The notes under the pieces are model-generated. The model was not told the origin of the DNA and made no database searches. It saw nothing but the letters and a program-made list of their open reading frames with translations. From Mycobacterium yunnanensis (GTDB lineage: Bacteria; Actinomycetota; Actinomycetes; Mycobacteriales; Mycobacteriaceae): 64,000 bases of DNA. Both the position numbers and the translations under genes were made by a program. Location: positions 918,312-982,311 of the forward strand of contig NZ_JACKVK010000008.1 in the NCBI RefSeq assembly GCF_025823185.1, written 5' to 3'. This document shows positions 35,136 through 45,012 of the stretch, piece by piece; the first letter of the stretch is position 1; each line of letters starts with the position of its first letter.

Positions 35136-36905
35136 TCAGACCAGGTAGTAGAGCGGATCCTCGCCCCGTTCGACCGGGACGGCTCGAGGGCTGGGTTCGT
35201 CGAGCCCGAGTCTGGTGCGGGCGTATCGTACCGCGCGGAGGGTGGCCGAGTACTCCTGGTCCTCCTCGGGGAACACCTGCTCGGCCGGAAACCATTCGTG
35301 GAACCCGATGTTGCTCAACACCTTCAGCGTGTCGGGCCGAACCCCTGCGAGCAGGATGGTGGCGCCGTGGCCGTTCTCCTCGCGGAGGAAGTGTTCGAGA
35401 CGCTCGATGCACACGGCGTCGGGATCGCGTACCCGCTTGAGGCGCAGGATGACGAACTGGACACCGTCGTCGTGGATGCGGCTCCTCAGGGCGTCGAAGT
35501 AGCGGTCCAGTTCGGGGGCTGCGCCGAAGAAGAACTCGCCTTCGAGGTCGACGATGACGGTCCGCGGGTCTGCCGGATCGTCCGGAAGGCGTTCGCGTAC
35601 GACGCGTTCCGGGGTGATCGTCAGTTCGGCGGCTTTCAGCTTCGCCGCGCGCGGAACGAACAACAGGATCGACAGCGCGATGCCGAGCAGCACGGCCTTG
35701 TCCAAATCCCACAGCACGCCAGCCAGCGCGGTGATCACGACGAGTCCGGCGTCGTATCGCGAAGCCTTCACCGTCGCGCGCAGCCGCCGGAAGTCGACGA
35801 GGCGCACAGCGGTGACCAGTAGCAGCCCTGCCAGCGCGGCCGTCGGAACGTAGTGCAGCAGCGGTGCGAACAGGAGGAGTGCGATTGCCACCGTAGCGGC
35901 AGAGACGATGCCGGAGAATCGGGTCGCGGCACCCGCCTGAAAGTTGATGGCCGACCGGGACAGCGAACCCGACCCGGGGACGGCCTGGAAGAATCCGCCG
36001 GTGATGTTGGCCAGCCCCTCGGCGAGGATCTGGCGGTTGTAGTCGATCTTCTGGTGCGACTGATGGGCGATCGCCTTGGCAATCGACAGCGCTTCGATCA
36101 AGCCGATGAAGGCGATCGCCAACGCGCCTTCCGATAGTTGCGCAAGCGAGCCGACGTCCAGTGCCGGGATGTGCGGCGTGGGAAGGCTTTGCGGAACTTT
36201 GGCGGCGACCGCGACCGCGGACTTGCCGTCGGCTCCGGGGATCGACCAGCCCGCCAAGAACGCGATGAGGCCGGTGACGATGAGTACGCTCAGCAGGTCG
36301 ACCTGCGGCCAGCCGAACCGCGTGACCAGCCTGCGGAGGGCGACGGCCACCACGATCGCGGTGACGCTCAACGACACCGCCCGAAGATTGATCCCGTCGC
36401 CGTGAAACAGGGTGAGGTAGAGGCGATGCAAGACCTGCATGTTGCCGTTGCCCTTGTCCTTCAACCCAATTGCGTTGCCGATCTGTCCGACGGCGAGCAG
36501 GAACGCCGCCGCCAGCATGAACCCGATGATCACCGATTCGGAGATGTAACGAGTCAGGTCACCGAGTTTGAAGACTGCGATCAATATCTGGATGGCACCG
36601 ACGAGCACGCCGAGGATGAACAGTGCCTCGAACAGCGCCGTGCGATTCTCGGGGTCGACGAAGGCCAACGAGCTGAACACCAGCAACGAGATGGCGCTCG
36701 TCGGCCCGTTGATCAGGTGCGAAGAGGAGCCGACGATCGACGCGACCGCCGTCACCACGATGGCCGAATACACGCCGTACTTGGGGTCGACTCCCGCAAT
36801 CAACGCATACGCGATGCCCTGTGGCAGTGCGACGGCAGCGACCGTCAACCCGGCGACCAGATCGCTCCTGCCCTTGGTCCACGAGTAGTCCCGTATACGA
36901 CCCAT
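35136..36905 (-). CDS. SulP-family sulfate permease with STAS domain
   Basis: This 589-residue transporter has the SulP start RDYSWTKGRSDLVAGLTVAAVALPQGIAYALIAGVDP, then about 12 to 14 membrane helices. The SulP signature SRSAINFQAGAATRFSGIVSA lies mid-protein, and a cytosolic STAS domain (VIVDLEGEFFFGAAPELDRYFDAL) follows from ~residue 440. Substrates are sulfate or similar anions, usually with Na+ or H+. A long in-frame extension upstream of ATG 36905 is antisense to the sulfate-binding gene and is rejected. The gene begins 4 bp after the upstream sulfate-binding-protein gene. That pairing, plus the sulfur genes beyond, supports sulfate over bicarbonate; no carbonic anhydrase is adjacent. 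Confidence 0.88.
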   Translation of the reverse strand: MGRIRDYSWTKGRSDLVAGLTVAAVALPQGIAYALIAGVDPKYGVYSAIVVTAVASIVGSSSHLINGPTSAISLLVFSSLAFVDPENRTALFEALFILGVLVGAIQILIAVFKLGDLTRYISESVIIGFMLAAAFLLAVGQIGNAIGLKDKGNGNMQVLHRLYLTLFHGDGINLRAVSLSVTAIVVAVALRRLVTRFGWPQVDLLSVLIVTGLIAFLAGWSIPGADGKSAVAVAAKVPQSLPTPHIPALDVGSLAQLSEGALAIAFIGLIEALSIAKAIAHQSHQKIDYNRQILAEGLANITGGFFQAVPGSGSLSRSAINFQAGAATRFSGIVSAATVAIALLLFAPLLHYVPTAALAGLLLVTAVRLVDFRRLRATVKASRYDAGLVVITALAGVLWDLDKAVLLGIALSILLFVPRAAKLKAAELTITPERVVRERLPDDPADPRTVIVDLEGEFFFGAAPELDRYFDALRSRIHDDGVQFVILRLKRVRDPDAVCIERLEHFLREENGHGATILLAGVRPDTLKVLSNIGFHEWFPAEQVFPEEDQEYSATLRAVRYARTRLGLDEPSPRAVPVERGEDPLYYLV

Positions 36906-36909
36906 CTGC

Positions 36910-38016
36910 CTAGCCTCCCCGGCCGTTGGGAACGATGCGTCCCGGCGCCGCGGGCGCCGACGCGGCGACGACGTCGTAGATTCCGTTGTCACCAAAGAAT
37001 CGTTGCTTGGCGTCGTCCCAGTCCCTGGCGATTGCCGTGACGGGGAACAGCTCGAGATTCGGCAGTCGATCGAGGTGCTTGGCCAGGATGGCGGGATTGA
37101 CTGGCCGATAGCCGAATTGGGCGAACAACTCCTGTGCGGGATCGGTGAAGAGGTATCGCAAGTAGGCTTTGGCGTCCGCGGCGGTCTCGGGGTCCTCGTC
37201 GTTGGCGTCGACCCAGGCCACGGCGGGCTCGGCCTTGATGCTCGTCGGCGGATAGACGATCTGCAGCTCACCCTTGCTGTCGGCGACCTCCCGCAGCGCT
37301 TCGTTCTCCCACGTCAGGTGGACGTCGCCCACCTGTTGGACGGAGTAGCTCGTCGCCGAACTCCGCGCGCCCGCATCGAAGACGGCCACGTGCCGATAGA
37401 GCTGCTCGAGGTAGTCCAACGCTTGCGCCGAGCTGCCGCCCCTGGTGGTGACCGAACCCCACGCCGCGAGGAAGCTCAACTGGCCGTTGCCGGACGTCTT
37501 CGGGTCGGGCGTGACGACGGAGACGCCATCCTTGACCAGGTCGGGCCAGTCGTGGATGTCCTTGGCGTTGCCCTTTCGGACCACGAACACGATGGTCGAC
37601 GTGTAGGCGATCGAATCGTGGGGCAGCCGCTTCTGCCAGTCGGGCGCGATGAGCCCACGCTTCTGGAGGGCGTCGACGTCGCTCACGAGCGCGAATGACA
37701 CGACGTTCGCCTTCTCGGAGCCGTCGATGACGCCACGCGCCTGCCGCCCGGAGCCGCCGTGGGATTGCTTGACGTCCAACGCAATGCCCGTGTGCTCGCG
37801 ATACTCGGCCACGAACGCCTGGTCGAGGGCGGCGTAGACCTCGCGCGTCGGGTCGTAGGAGACGTTGAGTAGCTGATTGGGCCTGTCGTCGGGAAGGCTG
37901 CGCACCGTGATGAGGACCCCGGCCACGACGATGGCGACGACGCCGAGCACGTTGAGCCAGGGGAGGGTTGACAGTCGACGGGCACGTCGAGGCCATTCCT
38001 CGGGCGCATCTGTCAT
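36910..38016 (-). CDS. Membrane-anchored sulfate/thiosulfate-binding protein
   Basis: This 368-residue periplasmic-type binding protein belongs to the Sbp/CysP family ([65 protein letters not shown]). These contain the usual sulfate-contacting Ser/Gly loops. ATG 38016 is chosen with GAGGGA upstream. Instead of a lipobox it has one hydrophobic anchor at ~residues 20-40 ([18 protein letters not shown]) after a charged N-terminus. CysTWA permease and ATPase genes are absent here; instead it is immediately followed, 4 bp on, by a SulP permease. It may deliver sulfate to SulP or act as a sensor. Confidence 0.85.
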   Translation of the reverse strand: MTDAPEEWPRRARRLSTLPWLNVLGVVAIVVAGVLITVRSLPDDRPNQLLNVSYDPTREVYAALDQAFVAEYREHTGIALDVKQSHGGSGRQARGVIDGSEKANVVSFALVSDVDALQKRGLIAPDWQKRLPHDSIAYTSTIVFVVRKGNAKDIHDWPDLVKDGVSVVTPDPKTSGNGQLSFLAAWGSVTTRGGSSAQALDYLEQLYRHVAVFDAGARSSATSYSVQQVGDVHLTWENEALREVADSKGELQIVYPPTSIKAEPAVAWVDANDEDPETAADAKAYLRYLFTDPAQELFAQFGYRPVNPAILAKHLDRLPNLELFPVTAIARDWDDAKQRFFGDNGIYDVVAASAPAAPGRIVPNGRGG

Positions 38017-38134
38017 TGGCGAATCCCTCGTCGCTCGGCACTCCGGATAGCTGACGTTAGTGAACGGTCGGCGACGCGACATCGCCGAGAATCGCTCTGA
38101 TTCGAAAGCCGCCCAAACAGCGACTTCACGAGTG

Positions 38135-38150
38135 TTTCCCTGCGGGGAAA
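38135..38150. other. Inverted repeat between the LysR gene and the sulfate-binding gene
   Basis: TTTCCC-TGCG-GGGAAA is a perfect palindrome in the 156-bp spacer. A second one, CCCCGG...CCCCG-type, lies beside it. On the minus strand it falls 23 bp after the lysR-type stop and about 120 bp before the sulfate-binding gene, so it may be a terminator or an operator for the sulfate genes. Confidence 0.4.
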
Positions 38151-38172
38151 GTACCCGGGGTCGTGCCCCCGA

Positions 38173-39096
38173 TCAGGAGGCGACGCTGAATTCCTCGGCG
38201 GGCAACGCATCGGCGGCTATCGCGCGAAGCGTGGACAGAATCAGGGCGATGTTGGGGTCTCCCTGTCTGCCCGCGCGCACCGCCGCATTGATGGTCCGGC
38301 CGCCAACGTCGAGTCCTGGCACGACGAGTCCGCTCAGAGCGGCTGGCACCGACAGCCGCGGCACGATCGCCGCGGCGGTCTCGGTGGCAGCAAGATCGCA
38401 GATGTTCTGCGCGCCGACGAGCCGGTGCTTGATTTGCGGTGTGAATCCGGCGCCTTCACCCGTGCGCACCACGGCCGCGCCGAGACCCGAGTTCTGCGGA
38501 CCCGTGATCCACGGGACGTCGGAGAGCGCGATCAGACCGCCGCTCCGGATGCGCAGGTGCAGATCGGTGGGGGCCAGAAGGACCAGTGGCTCGTGGAGCA
38601 GGACCTCATTCGCGAGACCGCCGAGTGAGTCGTCGCCAAGGAAGTCGTAATGGCAGGTGATGGCAAGGTCGAGTTGCCCTTGGCGCAGCAGCCGGAGGGC
38701 GTCGGCGCTGACCTCCTGTTGCACCTCGATTCGCAGGTTTGGCTCGGTCGCACTCAGCCGCTGCATCAGCGGTGCCGCCAGGGTGGGGATGCCCATGTTG
38801 AAGGCCGCGATCGCGACCTTGCCGGTCGTGCCGTCGCGAGTGGCTGCCACCGCACTCATCGCCTCGTCGACGGCGGTGAGAACCTTGCGGGCATGGTCGA
38901 CGAGGACCTCGCCGCTGCGGGTGAGCCCGAGAGTCCGGCCGTCTCGTCGGAAGAGGATCGCACCGGTCTCCTCCTCGAGGACGCGCAGCTGTTGCGATAC
39001 GGCCGAACCGGTGATGTTCCTGTGTTCGGCGACGGCGGTCACCGAACCGAGGTCGGCAAGGTCGCACAGCAGGGCCATTCGTCGTAGGTCGAGCAC
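38173..39096 (-). CDS. LysR-family transcriptional regulator of the sulfur island
   Basis: This is a 307-residue LysR-type regulator. The N-terminal helix-turn-helix reads LLCDLADLGSVTAVAEHRNITGSAVSQQLRVLEEETGAILFRRDG. The C-terminal effector domain follows from ~residue 90 (GKVAIAAFNMGIPTLAAPLM, LDLAITCHYDF). I choose the GTG at 39096 (VLDLRRMALL) because GGAGGAGG lies 6 nt upstream; a GTG two codons earlier and an upstream ATG are alternatives. It is divergent from the TauD operon and upstream of the sulfate-binding/SulP genes. That is the position expected of a CysB/Cbl-like activator responding to sulfur status. The effector is unknown. Confidence 0.85.
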   Translation of the reverse strand: MLDLRRMALLCDLADLGSVTAVAEHRNITGSAVSQQLRVLEEETGAILFRRDGRTLGLTRSGEVLVDHARKVLTAVDEAMSAVAATRDGTTGKVAIAAFNMGIPTLAAPLMQRLSATEPNLRIEVQQEVSADALRLLRQGQLDLAITCHYDFLGDDSLGGLANEVLLHEPLVLLAPTDLHLRIRSGGLIALSDVPWITGPQNSGLGAAVVRTGEGAGFTPQIKHRLVGAQNICDLAATETAAAIVPRLSVPAALSGLVVPGLDVGGRTINAAVRAGRQGDPNIALILSTLRAIAADALPAEEFSVAS

Positions 39097-39370
39097 TGCC
39101 ACCCTCCTCCCCTCCGTGTGGCCCAATCATCGCACCGATGAGACCCGACGAGCTGGCGAGTCCGCCTGGTGGAGCGCCACGGAGCGCGCTGAGCTGTGAC
39201 GACGCGATGGCGGCGGTAGGAATCAGGACGGATGTAATGCGTGCGGGATCCCCGTTCGGGAAGTTAAGCAGCGCTAAAGGTTTCCGGTAGCCGCTCGGCC
39301 TTGTACGTCGGCGTCAGCGATCCGAAGCTGGTGTCACGACGCGCGTACGCCACCACAAGGGAGTCAGCCC

Positions 39371-40312
39371 ATGACCGAACTCAAGGACGCCCACCCGTTC
39401 ACCGACACCCGGCTGGACGTCGTTCCGCTCGCCGGATACATCGGCGCCGAGATCAGCGGGGTTGACCTGCGCGGCCCACTGGAGGCAAGCGTGGTCGAAC
39501 AGATCCGCAGCGCGCTGCACCGGCACAAGGTCGTCTTCTTCCGCGATCAGCAGATTGGACACGCCGAGCAGGTCGCGTTCGCTCGACTGTTCGGCAAGGT
39601 GACGCCTGCACATCCACACGAGGACAACCCTCCGGAGGGCTTTCCCGAGATCTTTCCCATCGACAGTCGACGTTATGAGGCGAGCCTCGGTCGCAAGCGC
39701 ACGTCATACGACAACAGTTGGCACACCGACGTCACCGCGCTGGTGAACCCGCCGGCCGCCTCCATCCTGCGGGCACACATCCTTCCGCCCTACGGCGGAG
39801 ACACGACGTGGACGAATCTCGTTGCGGCCTACGAGAATCTGCCGAAGGACCTCCGAAATTTCGTCGACCAGCTCGACATCAAGCACCAGTTCAACGCGCG
39901 CGCGGCCGAAGGCAGCCAGCGCGACCGGAAGGTGCGGGAAGCCAACCTGGTCGCCTGGCATCCGGCGGTGCGCGTGCATCCCGTCACCGGTGAGCGTGCG
40001 CTCTTCGTCAGCCCGGGATTCACCAGGGGAGCCCGCGAGATCCGGGGTTTCAGTCCGTCGCAGAGTGAGCGCATCCTGGCCCTGCTGTGGGAGGAGGCGA
40101 CCCGCACCGAGTACACGGTTCGCTTCCGGTGGGCGCCGGGTAGCGTTGCGTTCTGGGACAACCGGGCGACTGCGCACCTCGCGATCTCCGATGCGGGGCA
40201 TCTGGATCATGACCGGGTGCTGTACCGCGTCACCCTGGAGGGCGACGTACCGAAGGGCGTCGACGGACGCGAGTCCGAGTTGGTCTCGGGTCAGCCGTTC
40301 TACGGCTCCTGA
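39371..40312 (+). CDS. TauD/TfdA-family 2-oxoglutarate-dependent dioxygenase
   Basis: This 313-residue Fe(II)/2OG dioxygenase resembles taurine dioxygenase and alkylsulfatase AtsK. The metal triad is HTD in [11 protein letters not shown] with the distal His in [11 protein letters not shown]; the 2OG-binding Arg follows in [12 protein letters not shown]. It begins with [21 protein letters not shown], a family N-terminus. ATG 39371 has AAGGGAG upstream. Such enzymes oxygenate the carbon next to a sulfonate or sulfate ester and release sulfite or sulfate. Placement with a LysR regulator and sulfate transporters supports a sulfur-scavenging role. The exact substrate cannot be read from sequence. 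Confidence 0.88.
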   Translation: MTELKDAHPFTDTRLDVVPLAGYIGAEISGVDLRGPLEASVVEQIRSALHRHKVVFFRDQQIGHAEQVAFARLFGKVTPAHPHEDNPPEGFPEIFPIDSRRYEASLGRKRTSYDNSWHTDVTALVNPPAASILRAHILPPYGGDTTWTNLVAAYENLPKDLRNFVDQLDIKHQFNARAAEGSQRDRKVREANLVAWHPAVRVHPVTGERALFVSPGFTRGAREIRGFSPSQSERILALLWEEATRTEYTVRFRWAPGSVAFWDNRATAHLAISDAGHLDHDRVLYRVTLEGDVPKGVDGRESELVSGQPFYGS

Positions 40313-40343
40313 CGGTCCCGGCCACACCGACGAACGGACATCG

Positions 40344-41348
40344 ATGACACAGGCTGCACGACGTCAGCTCGGCACCGGCGGACCCGTGGTCGCGCCGATT
40401 GGGTTGGGCTTCATGAGTTTTCGCACGGGTGCTGGGCCCGACGACGAGACGGCGGCGACCGCGCTCGTCGACGCGGCGATCGACCTCGGTGTCACGCTGT
40501 TCGACACCGCCGACGTCTACGGCCCGGAGTTCAGCGAGATCCTGCTCGGGCGTGCCATCCGCGGGAGGCGGGACGCGCTCGTGATCGCCACCAAGTTCGG
40601 CAACACTCTCGACCGCGACACCAATCCGCGAAAGCTGGACGCCAGGCCCGAATACGTTCGGACGGCGATCGAGGGTTCGCTGCGCCGGCTCGGCATCGAT
40701 CACGTCGACCTGTACTACCTGCACCGCGTCGACCCCGCCGTCCCGATCGAGGACACCGTGGGGGCGCTGGCGGAGCTGGTGGACGAGGGCAAGGTCCGGT
40801 ATCTCGGGTTGTCCGAACCGGGTCCGCAGACGCTACGTCGAGCCCACGCCGTCCACCCCATCAGCGCCATTCAGAACGAATGGTCGCTGTTCACTAGGGA
40901 CGTCGAGGACACCGTGCCACTGGCGCGCGAGCTGGGCATCGGCATCGTGCCCTATTCCCCGCTGGGGCGGGGTTGGTTGTCGGGCAGCGTGCGGACGCCT
41001 GCCGACGTCAGTGAGACCCACCGGAAGCATCCCCGGTTCGCCGACGACGCGTTCGAGCGGAACCGCACCCTCGCCGACGGTGTGGCCGCCGTGGCCGCCG
41101 AGATCGGAGTCCGGCCTAGCCAGGTCGCCTTGGCGTGGGTGCTGTCGCGGGGTGACGACGTGGTGCCGATTCCCGGCACCCGGCATGTGGAGTTCCTTCG
41201 CGAGAACGTCGGCGCACTCGAGGTCACCCTGACCGACGAGCAGTCGGGTCGGCTCGACGCGATTGCCGCGCAGGTGGCTGGTCACCGGTCCATCCGACCG
41301 GAGAACCTCGGCACGGAGGCGCCGACGGTGAGAGTGTCGTCGGTGTGA
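40344..41348 (+). CDS. Aldo/keto reductase
   Basis: This 334-residue NADPH-dependent aldo/keto reductase has the full tetrad: Asp and Tyr in [14 protein letters not shown], Lys in LVIATKFGN, His in [11 protein letters not shown]. The cofactor region [17 protein letters not shown] is also present. ATG 40344 is 31 bp after the dioxygenase stop, and its end overlaps the next gene by 4 bp (GTGA). It may reduce the aldehyde left when TauD-type chemistry cleaves a C-S bond; that role is inferred from operon context. Confidence 0.88.
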   Translation: MTQAARRQLGTGGPVVAPIGLGFMSFRTGAGPDDETAATALVDAAIDLGVTLFDTADVYGPEFSEILLGRAIRGRRDALVIATKFGNTLDRDTNPRKLDARPEYVRTAIEGSLRRLGIDHVDLYYLHRVDPAVPIEDTVGALAELVDEGKVRYLGLSEPGPQTLRRAHAVHPISAIQNEWSLFTRDVEDTVPLARELGIGIVPYSPLGRGWLSGSVRTPADVSETHRKHPRFADDAFERNRTLADGVAAVAAEIGVRPSQVALAWVLSRGDDVVPIPGTRHVEFLRENVGALEVTLTDEQSGRLDAIAAQVAGHRSIRPENLGTEAPTVRVSSV

Positions 41349-42142
41349 CCATCATCAGTCGTTACGGCGATCCCGACGCCGCACTGGCCGTCCACAATGA
41401 GACGATCGCACTGCAACTCGCCCATCGCTCGGTGCGCAAGTTCACCGCAAGGCCCGTCACCGACGAGCAATTGGCGGCGGTCGTCGCTGCCGCTCAGTCG
41501 GCGGCGACCTCGTCCAACCTCCAAGCGTGGAGTGTGATCGCCGTCCGCGACCCGGATCGCAAGGCGCGCTTGGCGGCACTGGCCAACGGCCAGCAGTTCA
41601 TCAACGAGTCGTCGGTCTTCTTGGTCTGGGTCGTCGACCTGAGCCGGGCCCGGCGGCTCGCGGACCGGGCTGGCACACCGCTGGACGGTACGGACTACCT
41701 CGAGACGACGATCATCGGCTTCGTCGACACGGCGCTGGCCGCCCAGAACGCCGTCATCGCCGCCGAGTCGCTCGGGTTGGGCACGGTCTACGTCGGGGCG
41801 ATGCGCAACCATCCGGAGGAGGTGGCCGCGGAGTTGGCGCTGCCACCACGAGCCGTCGCGGCGTTCGGGCTGGCGATCGGCTCCCCGGATCCGTCGGAGA
41901 ACGCGGGCATCAAGCCGAGACTGCCTCGCGAGGCGGTTCTTCACCGCGAGCAGTACCGCTCGGAGGTCGCCGACGCGTATTTGCCCGCCTACGACGAGCG
42001 GCTGGCCGCCTACAACACGCGGTTCGGCCTCCCCGGCAACTGGAGTGAGCGGGTGGTAACCAGACTTGCCGGCCCGCAATCTCTTTCGGGCCGTCACCGA
42101 TTGCGCGACCAACTGGCCCGCCTGGGCTTGCCGTCGCGCTGA
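41345..42142 (+). CDS. NADPH-dependent nitroreductase-family flavin oxidoreductase (NfsA/Frp-like)
   Basis: This 265-residue FMN-binding nitroreductase-fold protein has [34 protein letters not shown] and [18 protein letters not shown], the NfsA/FRP signature set. The tail [22 protein letters not shown] is also typical. The enzyme uses NAD(P)H to reduce FMN or quinones. In this island it is a good candidate supplier of FMNH2 to the flavin monooxygenases encoded nearby, comparable in role to DszD or SsuE. The GTG start overlaps the aldo/keto reductase stop by 4 bp. It is convergent with the acyl-CoA-dehydrogenase-like gene. Confidence 0.85.
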   Translation: MTIISRYGDPDAALAVHNETIALQLAHRSVRKFTARPVTDEQLAAVVAAAQSAATSSNLQAWSVIAVRDPDRKARLAALANGQQFINESSVFLVWVVDLSRARRLADRAGTPLDGTDYLETTIIGFVDTALAAQNAVIAAESLGLGTVYVGAMRNHPEEVAAELALPPRAVAAFGLAIGSPDPSENAGIKPRLPREAVLHREQYRSEVADAYLPAYDERLAAYNTRFGLPGNWSERVVTRLAGPQSLSGRHRLRDQLARLGLPSR

Positions 42143-42148
42143 GCCCCC

Positions 42149-43369
42149 CTAGAAGAACCCCGAATCCGGCAGTGGTGATCCGTTGACCGCGAGATCGCCG
42201 AGCACCCGCGCCTTGTAGACCGTCGGGTTGTGGGAGAACAGTGTTCGGAGGTTGCGCCAGTGCCTGTCGAGGTGAGCCGACGCACGGATAGACGATGCCC
42301 CACCCGCGTCGAAGATGCGGGAGGCGGCACGCAGGGCGGGTTCCTCGATCGCCACCTTGACGCGGGCCGCCGCGATCGCGGCATTCGCCTCGAGGCCGCC
42401 GTCGATTCCGGTTGCGCGAGCGGCATCCAGTGCGGGTGCGAGTTCGGCCGCCGCAGCGAGGACGAGGGCCGTGGCCGCGTAGGCGACCGCGTCGATCTCG
42501 CCGACGATCTCCAGGAGCTGAGGATCGTCGGCAGGTGCCCCGGCGGCGGCAAAGGTGTACGTGCGGTGGCGGTGTCGAACGAGGGCAGCCGCCTCCGTCG
42601 TGAGATTGCGGAGAATCCCGGCCGCGACGGCATGCAGGTACAGCTGAACCAGGGCGCCACGAGCCCGGTCGACGCCGGCGCTCGTGCCCAACCGGACGAC
42701 GTCCCCCGGCGCCACCTCGACGTTCTCGAAGAGCGTGGTGCCGCTGCCGGTGTGGCGCTGCCCGATGCCGTCCCAGTCGTCGGCGTGCACGACGCCTCGG
42801 CGGTCAGCGGGGATGAACACGCCGACCGGGGTCCCGCGCTCGTCTTCGGCGGTGACTCGAAGGTAGTCGGAGAACTGGGCGCCGGTGCTGTAGAACTTCC
42901 TGCCGTTCAGCCGAAGTCCCGTGGCGTCGGTGAGGAGTTTGGTGTCGTAACTCTGGCCGCCGACAGCGGTGCTGCTCAGCTCGGAGCTGGTACCGCCGAT
43001 CAAGGATCCGTTGGCGACCAACGATGTCCACCGCTCGCGGTCGGGTCGGGCGGGCACCCGCTGCAACTCCTCGACGACCGAGAAGTGCACCCGCAGGATG
43101 TGCGCGAGATCGGGGTCGGCATCGGCCAGCTCGATGATGAGACCGTAGAACTGCGGCACGGAGTATCCGCCGCCGCCACATTCGCGCGCCAACCGCACTG
43201 CGCCGAGCCGGTGTTCCCTGACGAGCCGCAGGCCGAGCTCGGGCGGTTCGTGGCCGCCCTCGTTCAGTCGGCGCCGGTAGTCCTTTGCAACGGCGGCCAG
43301 CACGTCGGCGAATTCCTCGCCGGTCGTGGTCGATCGTGAACCAATCAGCTCAGTCGTCAACTTCGTCAA
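42149..43369 (-). CDS. Acyl-CoA-dehydrogenase-fold flavin monooxygenase (SfnB/DszC-like)
   Basis: This is a 406-residue flavoprotein with the acyl-CoA dehydrogenase fold (AVRLARECGGGGYSVPQFYGLIIELADADPDLAHIL, GRKFYSTGAQFSDYLRVTAED). The catalytic Glu of true dehydrogenases is not evident. The sequence is closest in pattern to SfnB and dibenzothiophene monooxygenase DszC, which use FMNH2 and O2 to oxidise sulfur. It overlaps the ABC substrate-binding gene by 4 bp (TTG start at 43369 in TTGA); a TTG at 43360 has better ribosome-binding-site spacing. It is the last gene of the minus-strand ABC operon, so it probably acts on what that transporter imports. Confidence 0.82.
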   Translation of the reverse strand: MTKLTTELIGSRSTTTGEEFADVLAAVAKDYRRRLNEGGHEPPELGLRLVREHRLGAVRLARECGGGGYSVPQFYGLIIELADADPDLAHILRVHFSVVEELQRVPARPDRERWTSLVANGSLIGGTSSELSSTAVGGQSYDTKLLTDATGLRLNGRKFYSTGAQFSDYLRVTAEDERGTPVGVFIPADRRGVVHADDWDGIGQRHTGSGTTLFENVEVAPGDVVRLGTSAGVDRARGALVQLYLHAVAAGILRNLTTEAAALVRHRHRTYTFAAAGAPADDPQLLEIVGEIDAVAYAATALVLAAAAELAPALDAARATGIDGGLEANAAIAAARVKVAIEEPALRAASRIFDAGGASSIRASAHLDRHWRNLRTLFSHNPTVYKARVLGDLAVNGSPLPDSGFF

Positions 43370-45012
43370 TCCCTTCCGGACCGTGCCGGCCCCGTGCGTT
43401 GGTCGTCGATCCAGGCGTCATAGAACCAGGGCACCGAATTGGCCGCATTCTCGAAGCCCTGTACCCGTGGTGCGACGGCGAAGATCTGCGTGTCCTCCAG
43501 AAGCGGTATCGAATAGGCGTTGTCGATGACGTAGTCGTTGTATTGCCGAAGCATTCGTTCACGCTGGACGGGATCGGTGGCGGTGATCTGGGCTCGCAAC
43601 ATCTCGTCGATCCGAGGATCGGACCCCTTCAGTGCGTAGAGGTCTCCGCCCTTGCTGTCGTAGTTCTGCCAGAGGCGCACCGGGTCGGCGGTTGGCCAGC
43701 CGTTGCGTCGTAGCCCGACCGATTCCTCGATGCTGGCGGTGGGATAGTTCGCGAAGTCGGTCTGGCGGATGACCAGCCGGATGCCGATCCGTTTCAATTG
43801 CCGCTGGATGAGTTCGTACATCGGTTTGGCGGTGTGGTCGTAGACGTCCACGTAGATCTTCACGGACAGTTCCCGACCGTCCTTCACCCGATAGCCGTCG
43901 CCATCCAACCGCGTCCAGCCCGACGACTCGAGTTCGCGGACGGCTTGGGCGGGGTCGTACCTGACGGCGTCGCTGCGGTCGGTGTAACCGGGGAAGTTCT
44001 TGGTGACGATGTTTTGCGCTGGTTTCCAGTTGTCGGTGTAGAGCGTGTGAAGGATTTCGGTGCGGTCGATCCCGTAGCCAATGGCCCTGCGTACGTTGAC
44101 GTCCCGCATGAACGGGGCGGTCTGACGGATGTCGAGGGTGTTGGCCAGGCCTGGCGTGCGCAGACCCCGCACGTCGAAGCCCTCCCGTGCAAGCAGGCGC
44201 TCGTCAGGGGGCTGGGCGTACCTGATGGCGTCGGCCTGGCCCGCGCGCAATGCCCCGACCCGGACGCCGTCCTCGGTGACCGGGATGACGGTGACGGTGT
44301 CGAGGTACGCCTCACCCTGATGGGGAGCGGTGGCCGGGGCCCAGTCATAGCCGCGACGTTTGGCCAGCACGATCTTCTTGTCGGGGACTTCTGATTGAGC
44401 GTAGAAGGGACCCGACCCGATCAGGTTGGTGATGACCGACTGCTGTTCCTTGCTGGCGTCGATCGTCGCGTCAGCCACCAAACCAGAGGTGTTCAGTGAC
44501 AACACGGGGATGAATGCCGCGTAGGGCTCGGTGAGCGTGACCCGCACCGTTCGACGGGCGTCGTCGGCGGTGATCGATGCGACCTTGGGGAAGTAGTTGT
44601 TACGGGTGACGCCCTTGGGTTTGTCACCGTCGGCCTCCCACTGCAGGTTGCGCCGCACCGACTCGGCGTCGAGGCGCTGCCCGTTGCTGTAGGTCACGCC
44701 GTTGCGAATGGTGAACTCGTACACCCGCTTCGAGGCGTCAACGGACCACTTCTCGGCGATCCACGGGACGAACTGGAAGGTCTTCGGATCCTGGTAGACC
44801 AGACGGTCGAGCAGCTGATCCTTGAGCAGGCTGTTTTGCCAATAGCTCACCTGAATCTGAAGGGATGCGGGCGCTTCGGCGTCCAGGTACGTCAGATCCC
44901 CACCGCGGGCGCCGGGTGTGGACGGCGCCGGTCGGTCGCTGCCGCAGCCCGCCAGGGAGCAGAGCACCAGCGCAGACGCCATGCTGAGGGTCAACCTCCG
45001 GGAGATCCTCAT
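43366..45012 (-). CDS. ABC substrate-binding lipoprotein, peptide type (SBP_bac_5), system 1
   Basis: This 548-residue lipoprotein has signal MRISRRLTLSMASALVLCSL and lipobox LAGC, with lipid-modified Cys at ~residue 23. The body is family 5 extracellular solute-binding, as in DppA, OppA and NikA (KWSVDASKRVYEFTIRNGVTYSNGQRLDAESVRRNLQWE, RRAIGYGIDRTEILHTL). It overlaps its ATPase gene by 4 bp (ATGA). The ligand is unknown, and the tie to sulfur-oxidising enzymes suggests an organosulfur compound rather than ordinary peptides. It is paralogous to the protein at 50852. Confidence 0.9.
   Translation of the reverse strand: MRISRRLTLSMASALVLCSLAGCGSDRPAPSTPGARGGDLTYLDAEAPASLQIQVSYWQNSLLKDQLLDRLVYQDPKTFQFVPWIAEKWSVDASKRVYEFTIRNGVTYSNGQRLDAESVRRNLQWEADGDKPKGVTRNNYFPKVASITADDARRTVRVTLTEPYAAFIPVLSLNTSGLVADATIDASKEQQSVITNLIGSGPFYAQSEVPDKKIVLAKRRGYDWAPATAPHQGEAYLDTVTVIPVTEDGVRVGALRAGQADAIRYAQPPDERLLAREGFDVRGLRTPGLANTLDIRQTAPFMRDVNVRRAIGYGIDRTEILHTLYTDNWKPAQNIVTKNFPGYTDRSDAVRYDPAQAVRELESSGWTRLDGDGYRVKDGRELSVKIYVDVYDHTAKPMYELIQRQLKRIGIRLVIRQTDFANYPTASIEESVGLRRNGWPTADPVRLWQNYDSKGGDLYALKGSDPRIDEMLRAQITATDPVQRERMLRQYNDYVIDNAYSIPLLEDTQIFAVAPRVQGFENAANSVPWFYDAWIDDQRTGPARSGRD

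Noticed and set aside
36906..37271. N-terminal extension of the SulP gene by 122 codons
   Set aside because: The extension overlaps the sulfate-binding gene out of frame and is Ser/Arg/Pro-rich; SulP homology begins at ATG 36905.
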